64,000 nt of DNA, from the NCBI RefSeq assembly GCF_004137345.1, contig NZ_SDWV01000024.1, positions 1 through 64,000 of the forward strand, read 5' to 3'. This document shows, one piece after another, positions 7,712 to 15,503 of this stretch; the stretch's first letter is position 1; every line of letters begins with the position of its first letter. The notes beneath the pieces are model-generated. The model was not told the origin of the DNA. It saw only the letters and a program-made list of their open reading frames with translations, and searched no databases. The translations under genes and the position numbers were made by a program. The stretch comes from Nocardioides zhouii (GTDB taxonomy: Bacteria > Actinomycetota > Actinomycetes > Propionibacteriales > Nocardioidaceae).

Positions 7712-8604
7712 CAGGACAGCTCGGGAGCGCCCTGCTGGGCCAGCCACTCCTGGTTGATCTGGTCGAGGATGCCGTCCTCGCGCAGGGCGTCGACGGCGCC
7801 GGAGATGCAGTCGGTGAGGGGGCTGTCGAGGCCGAGCACGGCGCCGAACTGCTCGGGCTCGCCGCCCGGCAGGGGCAGCTGGCCGACGATCACGCCGTCG
7901 TCGAGCTGGACGGCGGTCATGAAGAACGCGGTGGGCAGGTCGACGACGATTCCGTCGATCTGGCCGTTGTTCAGCGCCTGGACGGCCTGGTCGTTGGTGT
8001 CGAAGACCGCGGGCTCCTCCGACGGCTGGATCAGGTCGGTGATCGCGGTGTAGCTCGTGGTGCCGACCTGGGCGCCGAGCTTGGCGTCGGCGAGGTCGGC
8101 GACGCTGGTGATGCCGTCGATCGAGCTGCCCTTGTTGGTGATGACGGTCTGGACGACGTCGTAGTAGCCGGACGAGAAGTCGACGGCCTTGCGGCGGGCC
8201 TCGGTGATGGAGACCTGGTTGACGTCGAAGTCGAAGTCCTTCGGCCCGGGCTGGACGACCTTGTTGAACGGCACCGTCACCCAGGTGACCTGGTCGGAGG
8301 TGTAGCCGAGCTGCTCGGCGATGGCGTACGCCACGGCGGACTCGTAGCCCTCGCCGTTGGTGGGGTCGTTGTCGACGAACCACGGCTCGTAGGCCGGGTC
8401 ATCGGTCGCGATGGTGATGGTGCCGTCCGCCACCGTCTCCATCGTGTCGGGCGTGCACTCGTCGGCGGCCGGCGTCTCGGACGCGGACTCGGACGTGTCG
8501 GTGGCGGTGTCCGGCTCGGCCTCGTCGGTCGGGGCACAGGCGGTGAGCACGAGCGCCGCGGTCGCGAGCGCAGCGACGGCGAGGGGCCGGGAGGTCTTCA
8601 GCAT
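7711..8604 (-). CDS. Polar amino acid ABC importer, substrate-binding lipoprotein
   Basis: This 297-residue protein has a lipoprotein signal (LVLTAC, lipidated Cys at 23), then an acidic Thr/Ser/Glu-rich linker to about residue 48. The rest is a two-lobed family 3 solute-binding domain (TITIATDDPAYEPWFV at its start, a lobe 2 return at VDLPTAFFM). It would capture an amino acid outside the membrane and deliver it to the permease. It is first in the operon SBP-permease-ATPase. A TAGGAT hexamer 6 nt before ATG indicates a leaderless mRNA, and that hexamer overlaps the hisF stop codon. Confidence 0.9.
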   Translation of the reverse strand: MLKTSRPLAVAALATAALVLTACAPTDEAEPDTATDTSESASETPAADECTPDTMETVADGTITIATDDPAYEPWFVDNDPTNGEGYESAVAYAIAEQLGYTSDQVTWVTVPFNKVVQPGPKDFDFDVNQVSITEARRKAVDFSSGYYDVVQTVITNKGSSIDGITSVADLADAKLGAQVGTTSYTAITDLIQPSEEPAVFDTNDQAVQALNNGQIDGIVVDLPTAFFMTAVQLDDGVIVGQLPLPGGEPEQFGAVLGLDSPLTDCISGAVDALREDGILDQINQEWLAQQGAPELS

Positions 8605-8610
8605 GGCGGA

Positions 8611-8616
8611 ATCCTA
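8611..8616 (-). promoter_or_regulatory. -10 element (TAGGAT) of the amino acid importer operon
   Basis: TAGGAT on the minus strand ends 6 nt before ATG 8604, as in the other leaderless promoters here. Its first three bases (8616-8614) are the TAG stop codon of hisF, so one trinucleotide ends hisF and starts the next promoter. Confidence 0.55.
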
Positions 8617-9405
8617 CGACTTCGGTCGAGTTTCGCGTACGGCATGACCCGCCGTGGACAGACCGGCCTTGACGTCGCCGATGCTGAGGGTCCCGAAGTG
8701 GAACACCGTCGCCGCGAGCACCGCGTCGGCGCCGGCATCCACGGCCGGCGGGAAGTGCTCGACCGCGCCCGCTCCCCCGCTCGCGATGACCGGGATGCTC
8801 ACCTCGCGGCGGACGGCCCGGATCAGCTCGAGGTCGAACCCGTCGGTGGTGCCGTCGGCGTCCATCGCGTTGAGGAGGATCTCCCCGGCGCCGAGCTCAG
8901 CCGCGCGTACGGCCCACGCGATCGCGTCGAGGCCCGCGCTCTTGCGTCCGCCGTGGGTGGTGACCTCGAAGCCGCTGTCGGTCCCCGGTTGATCGGGACG
9001 GACACGGCGGGCGTCGACGCTCAGCACGAGCACCTGGTTGCCGAACCGGTCGGCGATCTCGGCGACCAGCTCGGGCCGGTGGATCGCGGCGGTGTTGACC
9101 GCGACCTTGTCGGCGCCCGCGCGGAGCAGCCGGTCGACGTCGTCGACGCTGCTCACCCCGCCGCCGACCGTGAGTGGGATGAAGACCTCCTCCGCGCACC
9201 TGCTGACGACCTCCATGGTCGTCGCGCGGCCCTGGTGGGAGGCGGAGATGTCGAGGAACGTGAGCTCGTCGGCGCCTTCGGCGTCGTAGATCCGGGCCAG
9301 CTCGACCGGGTCACCGGCGTCGCGGAGCTGCTCGAAGTTCACGCCCTTGACGACGCGACCGCCGTCGACGTCGAGGCACGGGATGACCCGGATCGCGAGG
9401 CTCAC
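8614..9405 (-). CDS. hisF: Imidazole glycerol phosphate synthase, cyclase subunit HisF
   Basis: HisF closes the imidazole ring, using ammonia delivered by HisH, to give imidazole glycerol phosphate and AICAR. The 263-residue (beta/alpha)8 barrel has the catalytic Asp at D12 ([18 protein letters not shown]) and the second in VLSVDARR. Phosphate-binding loops are at LTVGGG and [11 protein letters not shown] 9405 overlaps the NUDIX stop (GTGA), so it is coupled to that gene. Its partner hisH lies 4.8 kb upstream in the other his block. Confidence 0.96.
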   Translation of the reverse strand: MSLAIRVIPCLDVDGGRVVKGVNFEQLRDAGDPVELARIYDAEGADELTFLDISASHQGRATTMEVVSRCAEEVFIPLTVGGGVSSVDDVDRLLRAGADKVAVNTAAIHRPELVAEIADRFGNQVLVLSVDARRVRPDQPGTDSGFEVTTHGGRKSAGLDAIAWAVRAAELGAGEILLNAMDADGTTDGFDLELIRAVRREVSIPVIASGGAGAVEHFPPAVDAGADAVLAATVFHFGTLSIGDVKAGLSTAGHAVRETRPKS

Positions 9406-9854
9406 TTCTTCGCCTTCCATGCGGCCAGTGCGACGTCGACGATGTGCGAGCGAGGCTGTCCCTCGAGCTCGGCCAGCGGCACCCACGCGGCGTGGTCGGT
9501 CGAGCCGTCGACCTCGGTGGTGCCGAGCTCGCCGCCCGTGATCGTCGCCTCGAAGACGAACCGCTGCGAACGGAACCAGCCGTCGAAGGTGCGGCCCCTG
9601 GCCGTGAAGTGGTCGTCGGCGAGTAGCGCGCCCGGTGCGACGTGGTACCCCGTCTCCTCGAAGACCTCGCGGACCAGACCGTCGCTGATCGACTCGTCGA
9701 AGTCGATGCCGCCACCGGGCAGGGACCACTCCGGATCGCTGTGGCCTTCGCCGTTCCACCACGCGAGCAGGACCCGCTCCTGCCCGTCGACCTCGTCGAC
9801 GAGCAGGACGTACGCCGCCAGCCGGACGTGGTAGTCGGTGAACTCCATGCTCAT
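9402..9854 (-). CDS. NUDIX hydrolase embedded between priA and hisF
   Basis: This 150-residue protein has a complete Nudix box, G-x5-E-x7-REVFEETGY, in the stretch [10 protein letters not shown] through EETGY. The fold is otherwise typical (YVLLVDEV strand, [17 protein letters not shown]). Nudix enzymes cleave nucleoside diphosphates linked to another group. The substrate here is unknown. It overlaps priA and hisF by 4 bp on each side, so it is made together with histidine enzymes. It could clean up a phosphoribosyl or nucleotide by-product, or simply travel with them; neither is shown by sequence. Confidence 0.85.
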   Translation of the reverse strand: MSMEFTDYHVRLAAYVLLVDEVDGQERVLLAWWNGEGHSDPEWSLPGGGIDFDESISDGLVREVFEETGYHVAPGALLADDHFTARGRTFDGWFRSQRFVFEATITGGELGTTEVDGSTDHAAWVPLAELEGQPRSHIVDVALAAWKAKK

Positions 9855-10597
9855 TGGCCCTTCGTCAGGGCGAGCGCGTCCTCGAGCGTGAAGCGACCCT
9901 CGTACAACGCCGTGCCTGCGATCGCGCCCTCGACGCCCTCGCCGACCAGGCCCATCAGGGCGCGGATGTCGTCGAGGGTGGTGACGCCGCCGCTGGCGAC
10001 GACCGGCTTGTCCGTTGCGGCGCACACGTCACGGAGCAGCTGGAGGTTGGGGCCCTGGAGCATCCCGTCCTTGTTGACGTCGGTGACGACGTAGCGCGCG
10101 CAGCCCTCGGAGTCGAGGCGGGCCAGGGTCTCGTAGAGGTCGCCGCCCTCGCGGGTCCACCCGCGCGCGGCGAGGGTCGTTCCCCGTACGTCGAGGCCGA
10201 CGGCCACGCGGTCGCCGTACGTCGCGATCGCCCGCGCGCACCACTCGGGCTCCTCGAGCGCCGCGGTGCCGATGTTGACCCGGCGGCACCCCGCTGCCAT
10301 CGCGGCCTCGAGCGACTCGTCGTCGCGGATCCCGCCGCTCATCTCGACCTGGATGTCGAGCGTGCCGACGATCCGGGCCTGGAGCTCGCGGTTGTGCCCG
10401 TGCCCGAAGGCTGCGTCGAGGTCGACGAGGTGGATCCACTCCGCGCCGGCCTCCTGCCAGCGCAGCGCCGCCTCGACCGGGTCGCCGAAGCGCTTCTCCG
10501 ACCCGTCCACGCCCTGCACCAGCTGGACGGCCTGCCCGCCCTTGATGTCGACGGCGGGCAGGAGCTCGAGATAGGGCTGCTCGGGAGTGCTGGGCAT
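9851..10597 (-). CDS. priA: Phosphoribosyl isomerase A (HisA, probably bifunctional PriA)
   Basis: This 248-residue (beta/alpha)8 barrel isomerises ProFAR to PRFAR in histidine synthesis. D17 in [10 protein letters not shown] is the first catalytic Asp and the second lies in VVTDVNKDG. Phosphate loops are at EMSGGIR and VVASGGV. In actinobacteria without trpF this enzyme, PriA, also isomerises phosphoribosyl anthranilate for tryptophan. The resemblance is to that group, but TrpF activity depends on the rest of the genome. A TAGGAT -10 lies 6 nt before the ATG, so priA-NUDIX-hisF has its own leaderless promoter. Confidence 0.93.
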   Translation of the reverse strand: MPSTPEQPYLELLPAVDIKGGQAVQLVQGVDGSEKRFGDPVEAALRWQEAGAEWIHLVDLDAAFGHGHNRELQARIVGTLDIQVEMSGGIRDDESLEAAMAAGCRRVNIGTAALEEPEWCARAIATYGDRVAVGLDVRGTTLAARGWTREGGDLYETLARLDSEGCARYVVTDVNKDGMLQGPNLQLLRDVCAATDKPVVASGGVTTLDDIRALMGLVGEGVEGAIAGTALYEGRFTLEDALALTKGQ

Positions 10598-10603
10598 GGG
10601 TCG

Positions 10604-10609
10604 ATCCTA
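10604..10609 (-). promoter_or_regulatory. -10 element (TAGGAT) of the priA-NUDIX-hisF operon
   Basis: TAGGAT on the minus strand ends 6 nt before ATG 10597. It is identical to the -10 of the importer operon that follows hisF. The divergent sigma factor gene begins about 100 bp away. Confidence 0.6.
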
Positions 10610-10703
10610 GGAGCGCCGCATTCTGACTCCGCGCTCGCGGTGGTGCGACGAGACGGACGGGGCTCCGGCACGATGGCATGCAACCGATCCGGAGGAGCTC
10701 TCG

Positions 10704-11279
10704 TTGAAGGGGGTCATGAACAGAGACGAGGAGCAGGAGTTCACGGACTTCGTCACGCACTCCAGCCCTCGACTCCTGACTTTCGCCCAGCTGCTCATCG
10801 GCGACCAGGGTGAGGCCGAGGACGCCCTGCAGGTCGCGCTCATGCGACTGACCCGCCACTGGCACCGCGGGCTCGAAGCGCCCACTGCGTACGTCAGGCA
10901 GACGCTGGTCAACATCGCTCGCGACCGAGCCCGTCGACGCCACCTCGTCCCGCTGCTCACCACCTCGGGTCGTTCGCTGGACGGGTCAGCCGTGGACGGT
11001 CCGTCGGCGGTGGTCGTACGGGAGGCCATCGACGACCTGCTCGAGGGGCTGCCGCCGCGCCAGCGTGTGGCGGTCGTGCTCCGGGTCGTCGAGGGCTGCT
11101 CCGAGGCCGAGACCGCGGCGTTGATGAGGTGCGCACCTGGCACGGTCAAGAGCAACCTCGCTCGCGGCCTGGAGCGACTCCGGGCCAACCACGCTCGACG
11201 ACTGACCGGTCGCGACGAACCCGTCACGGACGACCGACCCGCCCCATGCCGGGACCCGTACGAAGGAGCCTCCACATGA
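10704..11279 (+). CDS. SigE-family RNA polymerase sigma factor (ECF type)
   Basis: This 191-residue ECF sigma factor has region 2 at about 10-75 (FTDFVTHSSPRLLTFAQLL, then EDALQVALMRL) and region 4 at about 105-160 (LPPRQRVAVVLRVVEG, then the helix-turn-helix SEAETAALMRCAPGTVKSNL). It matches the SigE family common in actinobacteria. The TTG at 10704 is favoured because GGAGGAG lies 7 nt upstream; ATG 10716 is the alternative and its G-rich site is too close. The stop overlaps the next ATG (ATGA), coupling it to a membrane protein likely to control it. Confidence 0.87.
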   Translation: MKGVMNRDEEQEFTDFVTHSSPRLLTFAQLLIGDQGEAEDALQVALMRLTRHWHRGLEAPTAYVRQTLVNIARDRARRRHLVPLLTTSGRSLDGSAVDGPSAVVVREAIDDLLEGLPPRQRVAVVLRVVEGCSEAETAALMRCAPGTVKSNLARGLERLRANHARRLTGRDEPVTDDRPAPCRDPYEGAST

Positions 11280-12016
11280 GCACCGTGACGAACGCGACGA
11301 CGATGGGTGGCGACGCGGAACAGGAGCTGCGCGACCTGGCGGCGACGGCCTACAGCCAGTCCGCCACCACTCCCCTGCTGGCCAGCATTGTCCTGCGTCG
11401 AGCACAGCGCCAGCGGCGGCGGCGCAACGCCGTTCGCGGGTCCGTTGTCGGCGCCGTGGTCATCGGCACCGCGGCCGCGGCAACAATCGGCGGCGGGCCC
11501 TACTACGAGTACCGGCAGCCGAGCGCCGTCATGGAACCGACCGTGCCGACGGCATCGTCGGTCGTCGTCAACCGTGACCTGGCGCCCGAGCGGCTCGACG
11601 TCGTCCAGATCACTCTCCACATCGACGGACGTGAGGTGCAGGGGTTGCTGAGGGTCATCGGTATGGCGGGGGACGTGGTTGCCTGCCCCGCCAGTTCCTC
11701 GACCGCGTGCACCGTGACCGTGAACGGCGAACCCGTGGCAGACGCGACCGTGGCGGGCCTGGACACCCTGCCTTTCGACCGGGTGACGGTGCCTGAAGAC
11801 GCCCTGTTCGTGCTGGGAGACGCGCGAGACAAGTCCGTGGACTCGCGTGACCTCGGTCCGGTCGACCTCGCCGATGTGAACGGCGTCGTGGTGGCGGTCA
11901 TCAACGGCGCCGGCAAGGCCGGCCCTGTGGTGGGGGCCCCGGGCCACCCGGTGCCGGACGACTATGAGATAGATCCCGAGCGCCCTGTGCCACCAGCCTT
12001 CACCACGGACGACTGA
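11276..12016 (+). CDS. Membrane protein with a signal peptidase I-like domain lacking the catalytic dyad; probable sigma partner
   Basis: The 246-residue product has a polar N-terminus (1-40), a basic patch (RRAQRQRRRRN), one membrane helix (about 54-72) and an outside domain of the S26 signal peptidase I type. All boxes are recognisable: MEPTV (86-90), RVIGMAGD (126-133), VNGEPV, VPEDALFVLGDARDKSVDSR (172-191) and GPV. The catalytic Ser before MEPT is Val (V85) and the Lys before RVIG is Leu (L125), so it should not cleave peptides. Coupling to the sigma gene (ATGA) and the cytoplasmic N-terminus suggest an anti-sigma or sensor role. That role is inference; no known anti-sigma domain is evident. 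Confidence 0.75.
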   Translation: MSTVTNATTMGGDAEQELRDLAATAYSQSATTPLLASIVLRRAQRQRRRRNAVRGSVVGAVVIGTAAAATIGGGPYYEYRQPSAVMEPTVPTASSVVVNRDLAPERLDVVQITLHIDGREVQGLLRVIGMAGDVVACPASSSTACTVTVNGEPVADATVAGLDTLPFDRVTVPEDALFVLGDARDKSVDSRDLGPVDLADVNGVVVAVINGAGKAGPVVGAPGHPVPDDYEIDPERPVPPAFTTDD

Positions 12017-12055
12017 CATGCCTGTGGCCCCGCCGGTGGGCTGCGGGACATTGCC

Positions 12056-12107
12056 TGACGCGAGTGTCCGGGCGCCCCGCTGGCGCGGTGCTTCGGACAC
12101 TCGGTCA
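12056..12107. terminator. Long inverted repeat, probable bidirectional terminator
   Basis: TGAC-G-CGAGTGTCCG (12056-12070) pairs with CGGACACTCG-GTCA (12094-12107), giving 14 base pairs with a single bulged G. The 23-nt loop can form an inner GCGCC/GGCGC hairpin. It lies between the convergent signal peptidase-like and HNH genes. Confidence 0.65.
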
Positions 12108-12117
12108 GGGGGCGGGG

Positions 12118-13512
12118 TCAATGTCGTTCGGGTGGCTCGGGTTCGTCGATCCGGGTGGTTCCGGTGCGGTCGCGTCGGTAGTGGTGGCCGTGGGGGCTGG
12201 TCCAGTCGAAGATCCCGGGCTCGGTCATGCGGTAGGTCCAGGCGGAGTGGGTCTTGAGTCGGTGGTGGTAGCGGCACAGCGCGGCCAGGTTGTGCGTGGC
12301 GGTCGGCCCGGGTTGGGGTCGTCCTTCGACTGCTGCGTCGTGGTCGAACTCCACGACGTGGTCGACGTCGCATCCCCGGGCGGGTCGGGTGCACCACGGG
12401 AACACACACGTCTGGTCGCGAAGAACGATCTGCTCGCAGATCCGGTCGGGGACCTCGTACGCCGGTGTCGACAGCTCGACGTTGAGGTCGATGACGGGCT
12501 TGACGGTGACCTTGGTCCGCGAGTCGCCGCACCAGCCCGTGACCTGGTCGAGGAGGACCAGGCGTTGGCCGTTCTCCATCCGGCCAGTGGGCCCGAAGAC
12601 CGTCTGCTCGCCGACGGTGGATGCGTCGAAGTGGGCGTGGACGACGACCTCCCGGGCGGCCGGCAGACCGTCCTCTCCATGACCAGTTCCGTGACCTTGG
12701 CTGAACAGGTCCAGTGCCGTCTGGGTACGGGCGAGGTCGCCGAGGGCCTTCGCGCGGCGTACGTCCAACGTCTCGGTCGAGCCCAATGCCTTCTGCGCGG
12801 CGGCGTTGTGGCTGAGGGCCTGGTCGAGGTCGAGGGCGTCGGCGAGGTCGAGGTCGGCCTCTACATGCAGGGTCCCGGCGTAGTGGACGTCCTCCTTGTT
12901 GACCGTCACGTGGCGTGGGTCGACGGAGAGGTAGCCGTCCTCCGGATCCGCTGCCGGGTCCGGATCAGCGAGCTCGAACCGCTTGATGGTCTCCGCGACG
13001 AGCCGGTCGAGCTGGGCGGTCCCGATCCGACCGGCGACGGCGGCGACTTGCCCGTCGATCCACCGGGCTGCGTCCATCGTCAGCGCGGGAGAGGAGTGGA
13101 TGGTCGTCTCGGCGACGAGTCGGGCCCGCCACGACGGGACCCGGCCGGACTGCACCTGGGCCCACAGCCGCGGCAGGCGGTGGCGCAGCTCGAGGGCGTG
13201 GCCGATGAGCTTCTTCGCCGCCGTGGACGAGATGCCGAGGACGGCGCCGAGCTCGGCGACACAGAACTCCGCCACCAGCGGACAGCCGACACCGGCGATC
13301 GGCTCCTCGCCCTCGCAGCCGGGGACCGTGAACGCGGCCGCGGAGTGGATGGACTCGGGTGGGTGGAGGTCGGCCCAGCGGGCAGCGACCTCGAGGAGCT
13401 CGGCTGCGGCCTGGTCCTCGGCGGCTTTGCGGTCACGAGCGAGCGCGAGCAGGTCGGTGGCCGAGAGGTCGTCCTCGACCCTCCCCCTCACCCGCTCCAG
13501 CGCTTCGACCAT
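12118..13512 (-). CDS. DUF222 / HNH endonuclease-like protein (13E12 repeat family)
   Basis: The 464-residue protein carries an N-terminal DUF222 region (about 1-330) and a C-terminal HNH nuclease motif. The motif includes CVFPWCTRPARGCDVDH, then HNLAALCRYHHRLK with the paired His and zinc Cys. This family is multicopy in actinobacteria and includes the 13E12 repeat proteins of Mycobacterium tuberculosis. Its biological role is unsettled, though nuclease activity is predicted. ATG 13512 follows a perfect TATAAT by 7 nt, so the mRNA is probably leaderless; an upstream in-frame start at 13614 would span that promoter. It sits among genes that split the his cluster, consistent with acquisition. 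Confidence 0.85.
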   Translation of the reverse strand: MVEALERVRGRVEDDLSATDLLALARDRKAAEDQAAAELLEVAARWADLHPPESIHSAAAFTVPGCEGEEPIAGVGCPLVAEFCVAELGAVLGISSTAAKKLIGHALELRHRLPRLWAQVQSGRVPSWRARLVAETTIHSSPALTMDAARWIDGQVAAVAGRIGTAQLDRLVAETIKRFELADPDPAADPEDGYLSVDPRHVTVNKEDVHYAGTLHVEADLDLADALDLDQALSHNAAAQKALGSTETLDVRRAKALGDLARTQTALDLFSQGHGTGHGEDGLPAAREVVVHAHFDASTVGEQTVFGPTGRMENGQRLVLLDQVTGWCGDSRTKVTVKPVIDLNVELSTPAYEVPDRICEQIVLRDQTCVFPWCTRPARGCDVDHVVEFDHDAAVEGRPQPGPTATHNLAALCRYHHRLKTHSAWTYRMTEPGIFDWTSPHGHHYRRDRTGTTRIDEPEPPERH

Positions 13513-13519
13513 GTGTTTG

Positions 13520-13525
13520 ATTATA
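13520..13525 (-). promoter_or_regulatory. -10 element (TATAAT) of the HNH gene
   Basis: A consensus TATAAT lies on the minus strand 7 nt before ATG 13512. A weak TCGACT sits about 15 nt further upstream as a possible -35. The spacing implies a transcript starting at the ATG and supports the shorter start. Confidence 0.65.
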
Positions 13526-13662
13526 GGCGATACCACCGACAGTCGACCTCGATACACAGGCAACATTTCGACAAGAGAAGCCGTGGCTTCGAGGCCTCCG
13601 CTCGCCTCTCCCACCGGACGCCGACCAGATCGGAGCCGTGAGCCACTGCCCGACCGGGATGC

Positions 13663-13691
13663 GAAGACAGGTCTGAAGACAGGTCTAGCGT
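13663..13691 (+). promoter_or_regulatory. Promoter with a 12-bp tandem duplication
   Basis: GAAGACAGGTCT occurs twice in tandem without mismatch (13663-13674 and 13675-13686). A TAGCGT -10 begins on the last T (13686-13691) and ends 6 nt before GTG 13698, and AAGACA at 13664-13669 gives a -35 with a 16-nt spacer. The repeat therefore fills the promoter core and may bind a regulator. Confidence 0.55.
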
Positions 13692-13697
13692 GGAGAC

Positions 13698-14198
13698 GTG
13701 ATCGGAGACCGGTGGGGCGTACGCGACGACGAGGTGGCCCGGCACTACGGCTGCGACGACGTGGTGAGCCGGCCGACGCTCGAGGCGTGGCGCGCGGTGA
13801 CCGTGCACGCAGGTCCCGCGACGGTGTGGGCGCGGGTGCGGCAGCTGCGGCTCGCGCCGTACTCCTACGACCTCGTCGACAACCTGGGCCGACGCTCGCC
13901 GCGCGAGCTGCGCGACGTGGCGGAGCCGGCGGTCGGCGACCCGTTCACACGTGCGCTCGGGCGCGACCAGGGCCGGGTGGTCGCAGTCGTTGCCGGGCGC
14001 GAGCTCACGGCGCGCATCATGGGCGCGCACATGTCGTACGCCGTCCTCCCGCAGGATGCGGGCGGGGCCAGGCTCGTGCTCAAGGTCGTGATGGGCACGA
14101 GCCGCTGGCTGGCCCCGGCCGTCTCGGTCGGCGACCTCGTGATGGCCCGCAGACAGCTGCTGAACCTCAAGGCGCTCGCGGAGCTCGACGAGGGCTAG
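13698..14198 (+). CDS. SRPBCC/START-like small protein
   Basis: This 166-residue soluble protein resembles the SRPBCC (START-like) fold: a WRAVTVHAGPATVWARVRQL strand-helix at about 31-50, a central HMSYAVLPQ strand and a long C-terminal helix ending in LKALAEL. Such proteins bind hydrophobic ligands; no ligand or enzyme can be assigned. The GTG start is 6 nt after a TAGCGT -10, and the GGAG only 2 nt before the GTG is too close to serve as a ribosome site. It is convergent with hisH and belongs to the block that separates the two his groups. Confidence 0.6.
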   Translation: MIGDRWGVRDDEVARHYGCDDVVSRPTLEAWRAVTVHAGPATVWARVRQLRLAPYSYDLVDNLGRRSPRELRDVAEPAVGDPFTRALGRDQGRVVAVVAGRELTARIMGAHMSYAVLPQDAGGARLVLKVVMGTSRWLAPAVSVGDLVMARRQLLNLKALAELDEG

Positions 14199-14247
14199 CT
14201 CCAGACCGGTGCGACCTCGCGTCGGTAGCGGCGGGCGAGCAGCAGGG

Positions 14248-14898
14248 TCAGCGGGGCAGGCTGGCGACCCAGTTCCTCAACAGTTCCGCTCCAGCGTCGC
14301 CGGACTTCTCCGGGTGGAACTGGGTCGCCGTCAGCGGCCCGTTCTCGACCGCCGCCACGAACCGGTCACCGCCGTGCTCGGACCACGTCACCAGCGGCGC
14401 CGCGGTGCGGTCGTTGGTCGCCAGGTCCCACGTGCGCGCGGCGTAGGAGTGCACGAAGTAGAACCGCTCCCCCGCCACGCCGGCGAAGAGCCGCGAGTCG
14501 CTCGGCACCTCGACGGTGTTCCAGCCCATGTGCGGCACCACGTCCGCCTGCAGCCGCGTGACGAGACCGGGCCACTCGTCGCAGCCGTCGGTCTCGACGC
14601 CGTGCTCGACCCCGCCGGCGAAGAGGACCTGCATGCCGACGCAGATGCCGAGCACCGGCCGCCCGCCGGCGAGGCGCCGCCCGACGATCCGCTCGCCCTT
14701 GATCGCGCGCAGGCCCTGCATGCAGGCGGCGTACGCCCCCACGCCCGGCACGACGAGACCGTCGGCGGCGAGGGCGGTGTCGAAGTCGCCGGTCAGCGTG
14801 ACCGTGGCGCCGGCCCGCTCGACCGCGCGCACGACCGAGCGCACGTTGCCGGAGCCGTAGTCGAGGACGACGACCTCAGGGGTCACCCCAGAGGTCAC
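14248..14898 (-). CDS. hisH: Imidazole glycerol phosphate synthase, glutamine amidotransferase subunit HisH
   Basis: HisH hydrolyses glutamine and passes ammonia to HisF. The 216-residue class I amidotransferase shows the catalytic triad: nucleophile C86 in [11 protein letters not shown]195 and E197 in QFHPEKSGD. The N-terminal [14 protein letters not shown] and PGVGAY loops are standard. GTG 14898 overlaps the hisB stop (GTGA), so it is the last gene of a coupled hisD-C-B-H operon. Confidence 0.96.
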   Translation of the reverse strand: MTSGVTPEVVVLDYGSGNVRSVVRAVERAGATVTLTGDFDTALAADGLVVPGVGAYAACMQGLRAIKGERIVGRRLAGGRPVLGICVGMQVLFAGGVEHGVETDGCDEWPGLVTRLQADVVPHMGWNTVEVPSDSRLFAGVAGERFYFVHSYAARTWDLATNDRTAAPLVTWSEHGGDRFVAAVENGPLTATQFHPEKSGDAGAELLRNWVASLPR

Positions 14899-15503
14899 AG
14901 GCTGCCCTTGGTCGACGGCACACCCGTCTCGCGCGGGTCGATCGCGACCGCGTCGCGGAAGGCCCGCGCGAACGCCTTGAACTGCGCCTCGACGAGGTGG
15001 TGCGGGTCGCGGCCCGCGAGCACGCGCACGTGCAGCGCGAGGTGGGCGTGGAAGGAGATCGTCTCGAAGACGTGGCGCGTCAGGGATCCCTGGTACGCCG
15101 CCCCGGTGCCGCCGATCGCGACGTAGACCTGGCCCTCGGGCTCGCCGGTGTGCACGCAGTAAGGACGCCCGGACACGTCGACGACGGCCTGGACCAGCGC
15201 CTCGTCGAGCGGGACCGTGGCGTCGCCGAAGCGTCGGATGCCGGACTTGTCGCCCAGCGCCTCGCGCAGCGCCTGGCCCAGCACGATCGCGGTGTCCTCG
15301 ACGGAGTGGTGAGCGTCGATGTGGGTGTCGCCGCTCGTGTGCACCACGAGGTCGAGGAGGGCGTGGCGCGCGAAGGCGTCGAGCATGTGGTCGTAGAACC
15401 CGACGCCCGTGGACACGTCGGAGCGCCCGGTGCCGTCGAGGTCGACCTCGACCGTGACCTGGGACTCCTGGGTGGTGCGCTCGATCCGCGCGGTGCGGCT
15501 CAT
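14895..15503 (-). CDS. hisB: Imidazoleglycerol-phosphate dehydratase HisB
   Basis: This 202-residue enzyme dehydrates imidazole glycerol phosphate to imidazole acetol phosphate. The two metal-binding repeats are visible: [13 protein letters not shown] with [14 protein letters not shown], then the C-terminal half with [17 protein letters not shown] and [12 protein letters not shown]. It is the monofunctional form, with no fused phosphatase domain, as usual outside enterobacteria. Its start overlaps the hisC stop by 4 bp. Confidence 0.96.
   Translation of the reverse strand: MSRTARIERTTQESQVTVEVDLDGTGRSDVSTGVGFYDHMLDAFARHALLDLVVHTSGDTHIDAHHSVEDTAIVLGQALREALGDKSGIRRFGDATVPLDEALVQAVVDVSGRPYCVHTGEPEGQVYVAIGGTGAAYQGSLTRHVFETISFHAHLALHVRVLAGRDPHHLVEAQFKAFARAFRDAVAIDPRETGVPSTKGSL

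Noticed and set aside
11276-12016. Active signal peptidase I (LepB)
   Set aside because: Both catalytic residues are replaced (Val for Ser, Leu for Lys), so the enzyme name would mislead.
12118-13614. Longer HNH protein starting at 13614
   Set aside because: The extra 34 residues run across a consensus TATAAT that is placed for a start at 13512, and they lack similarity to the family N-terminus.
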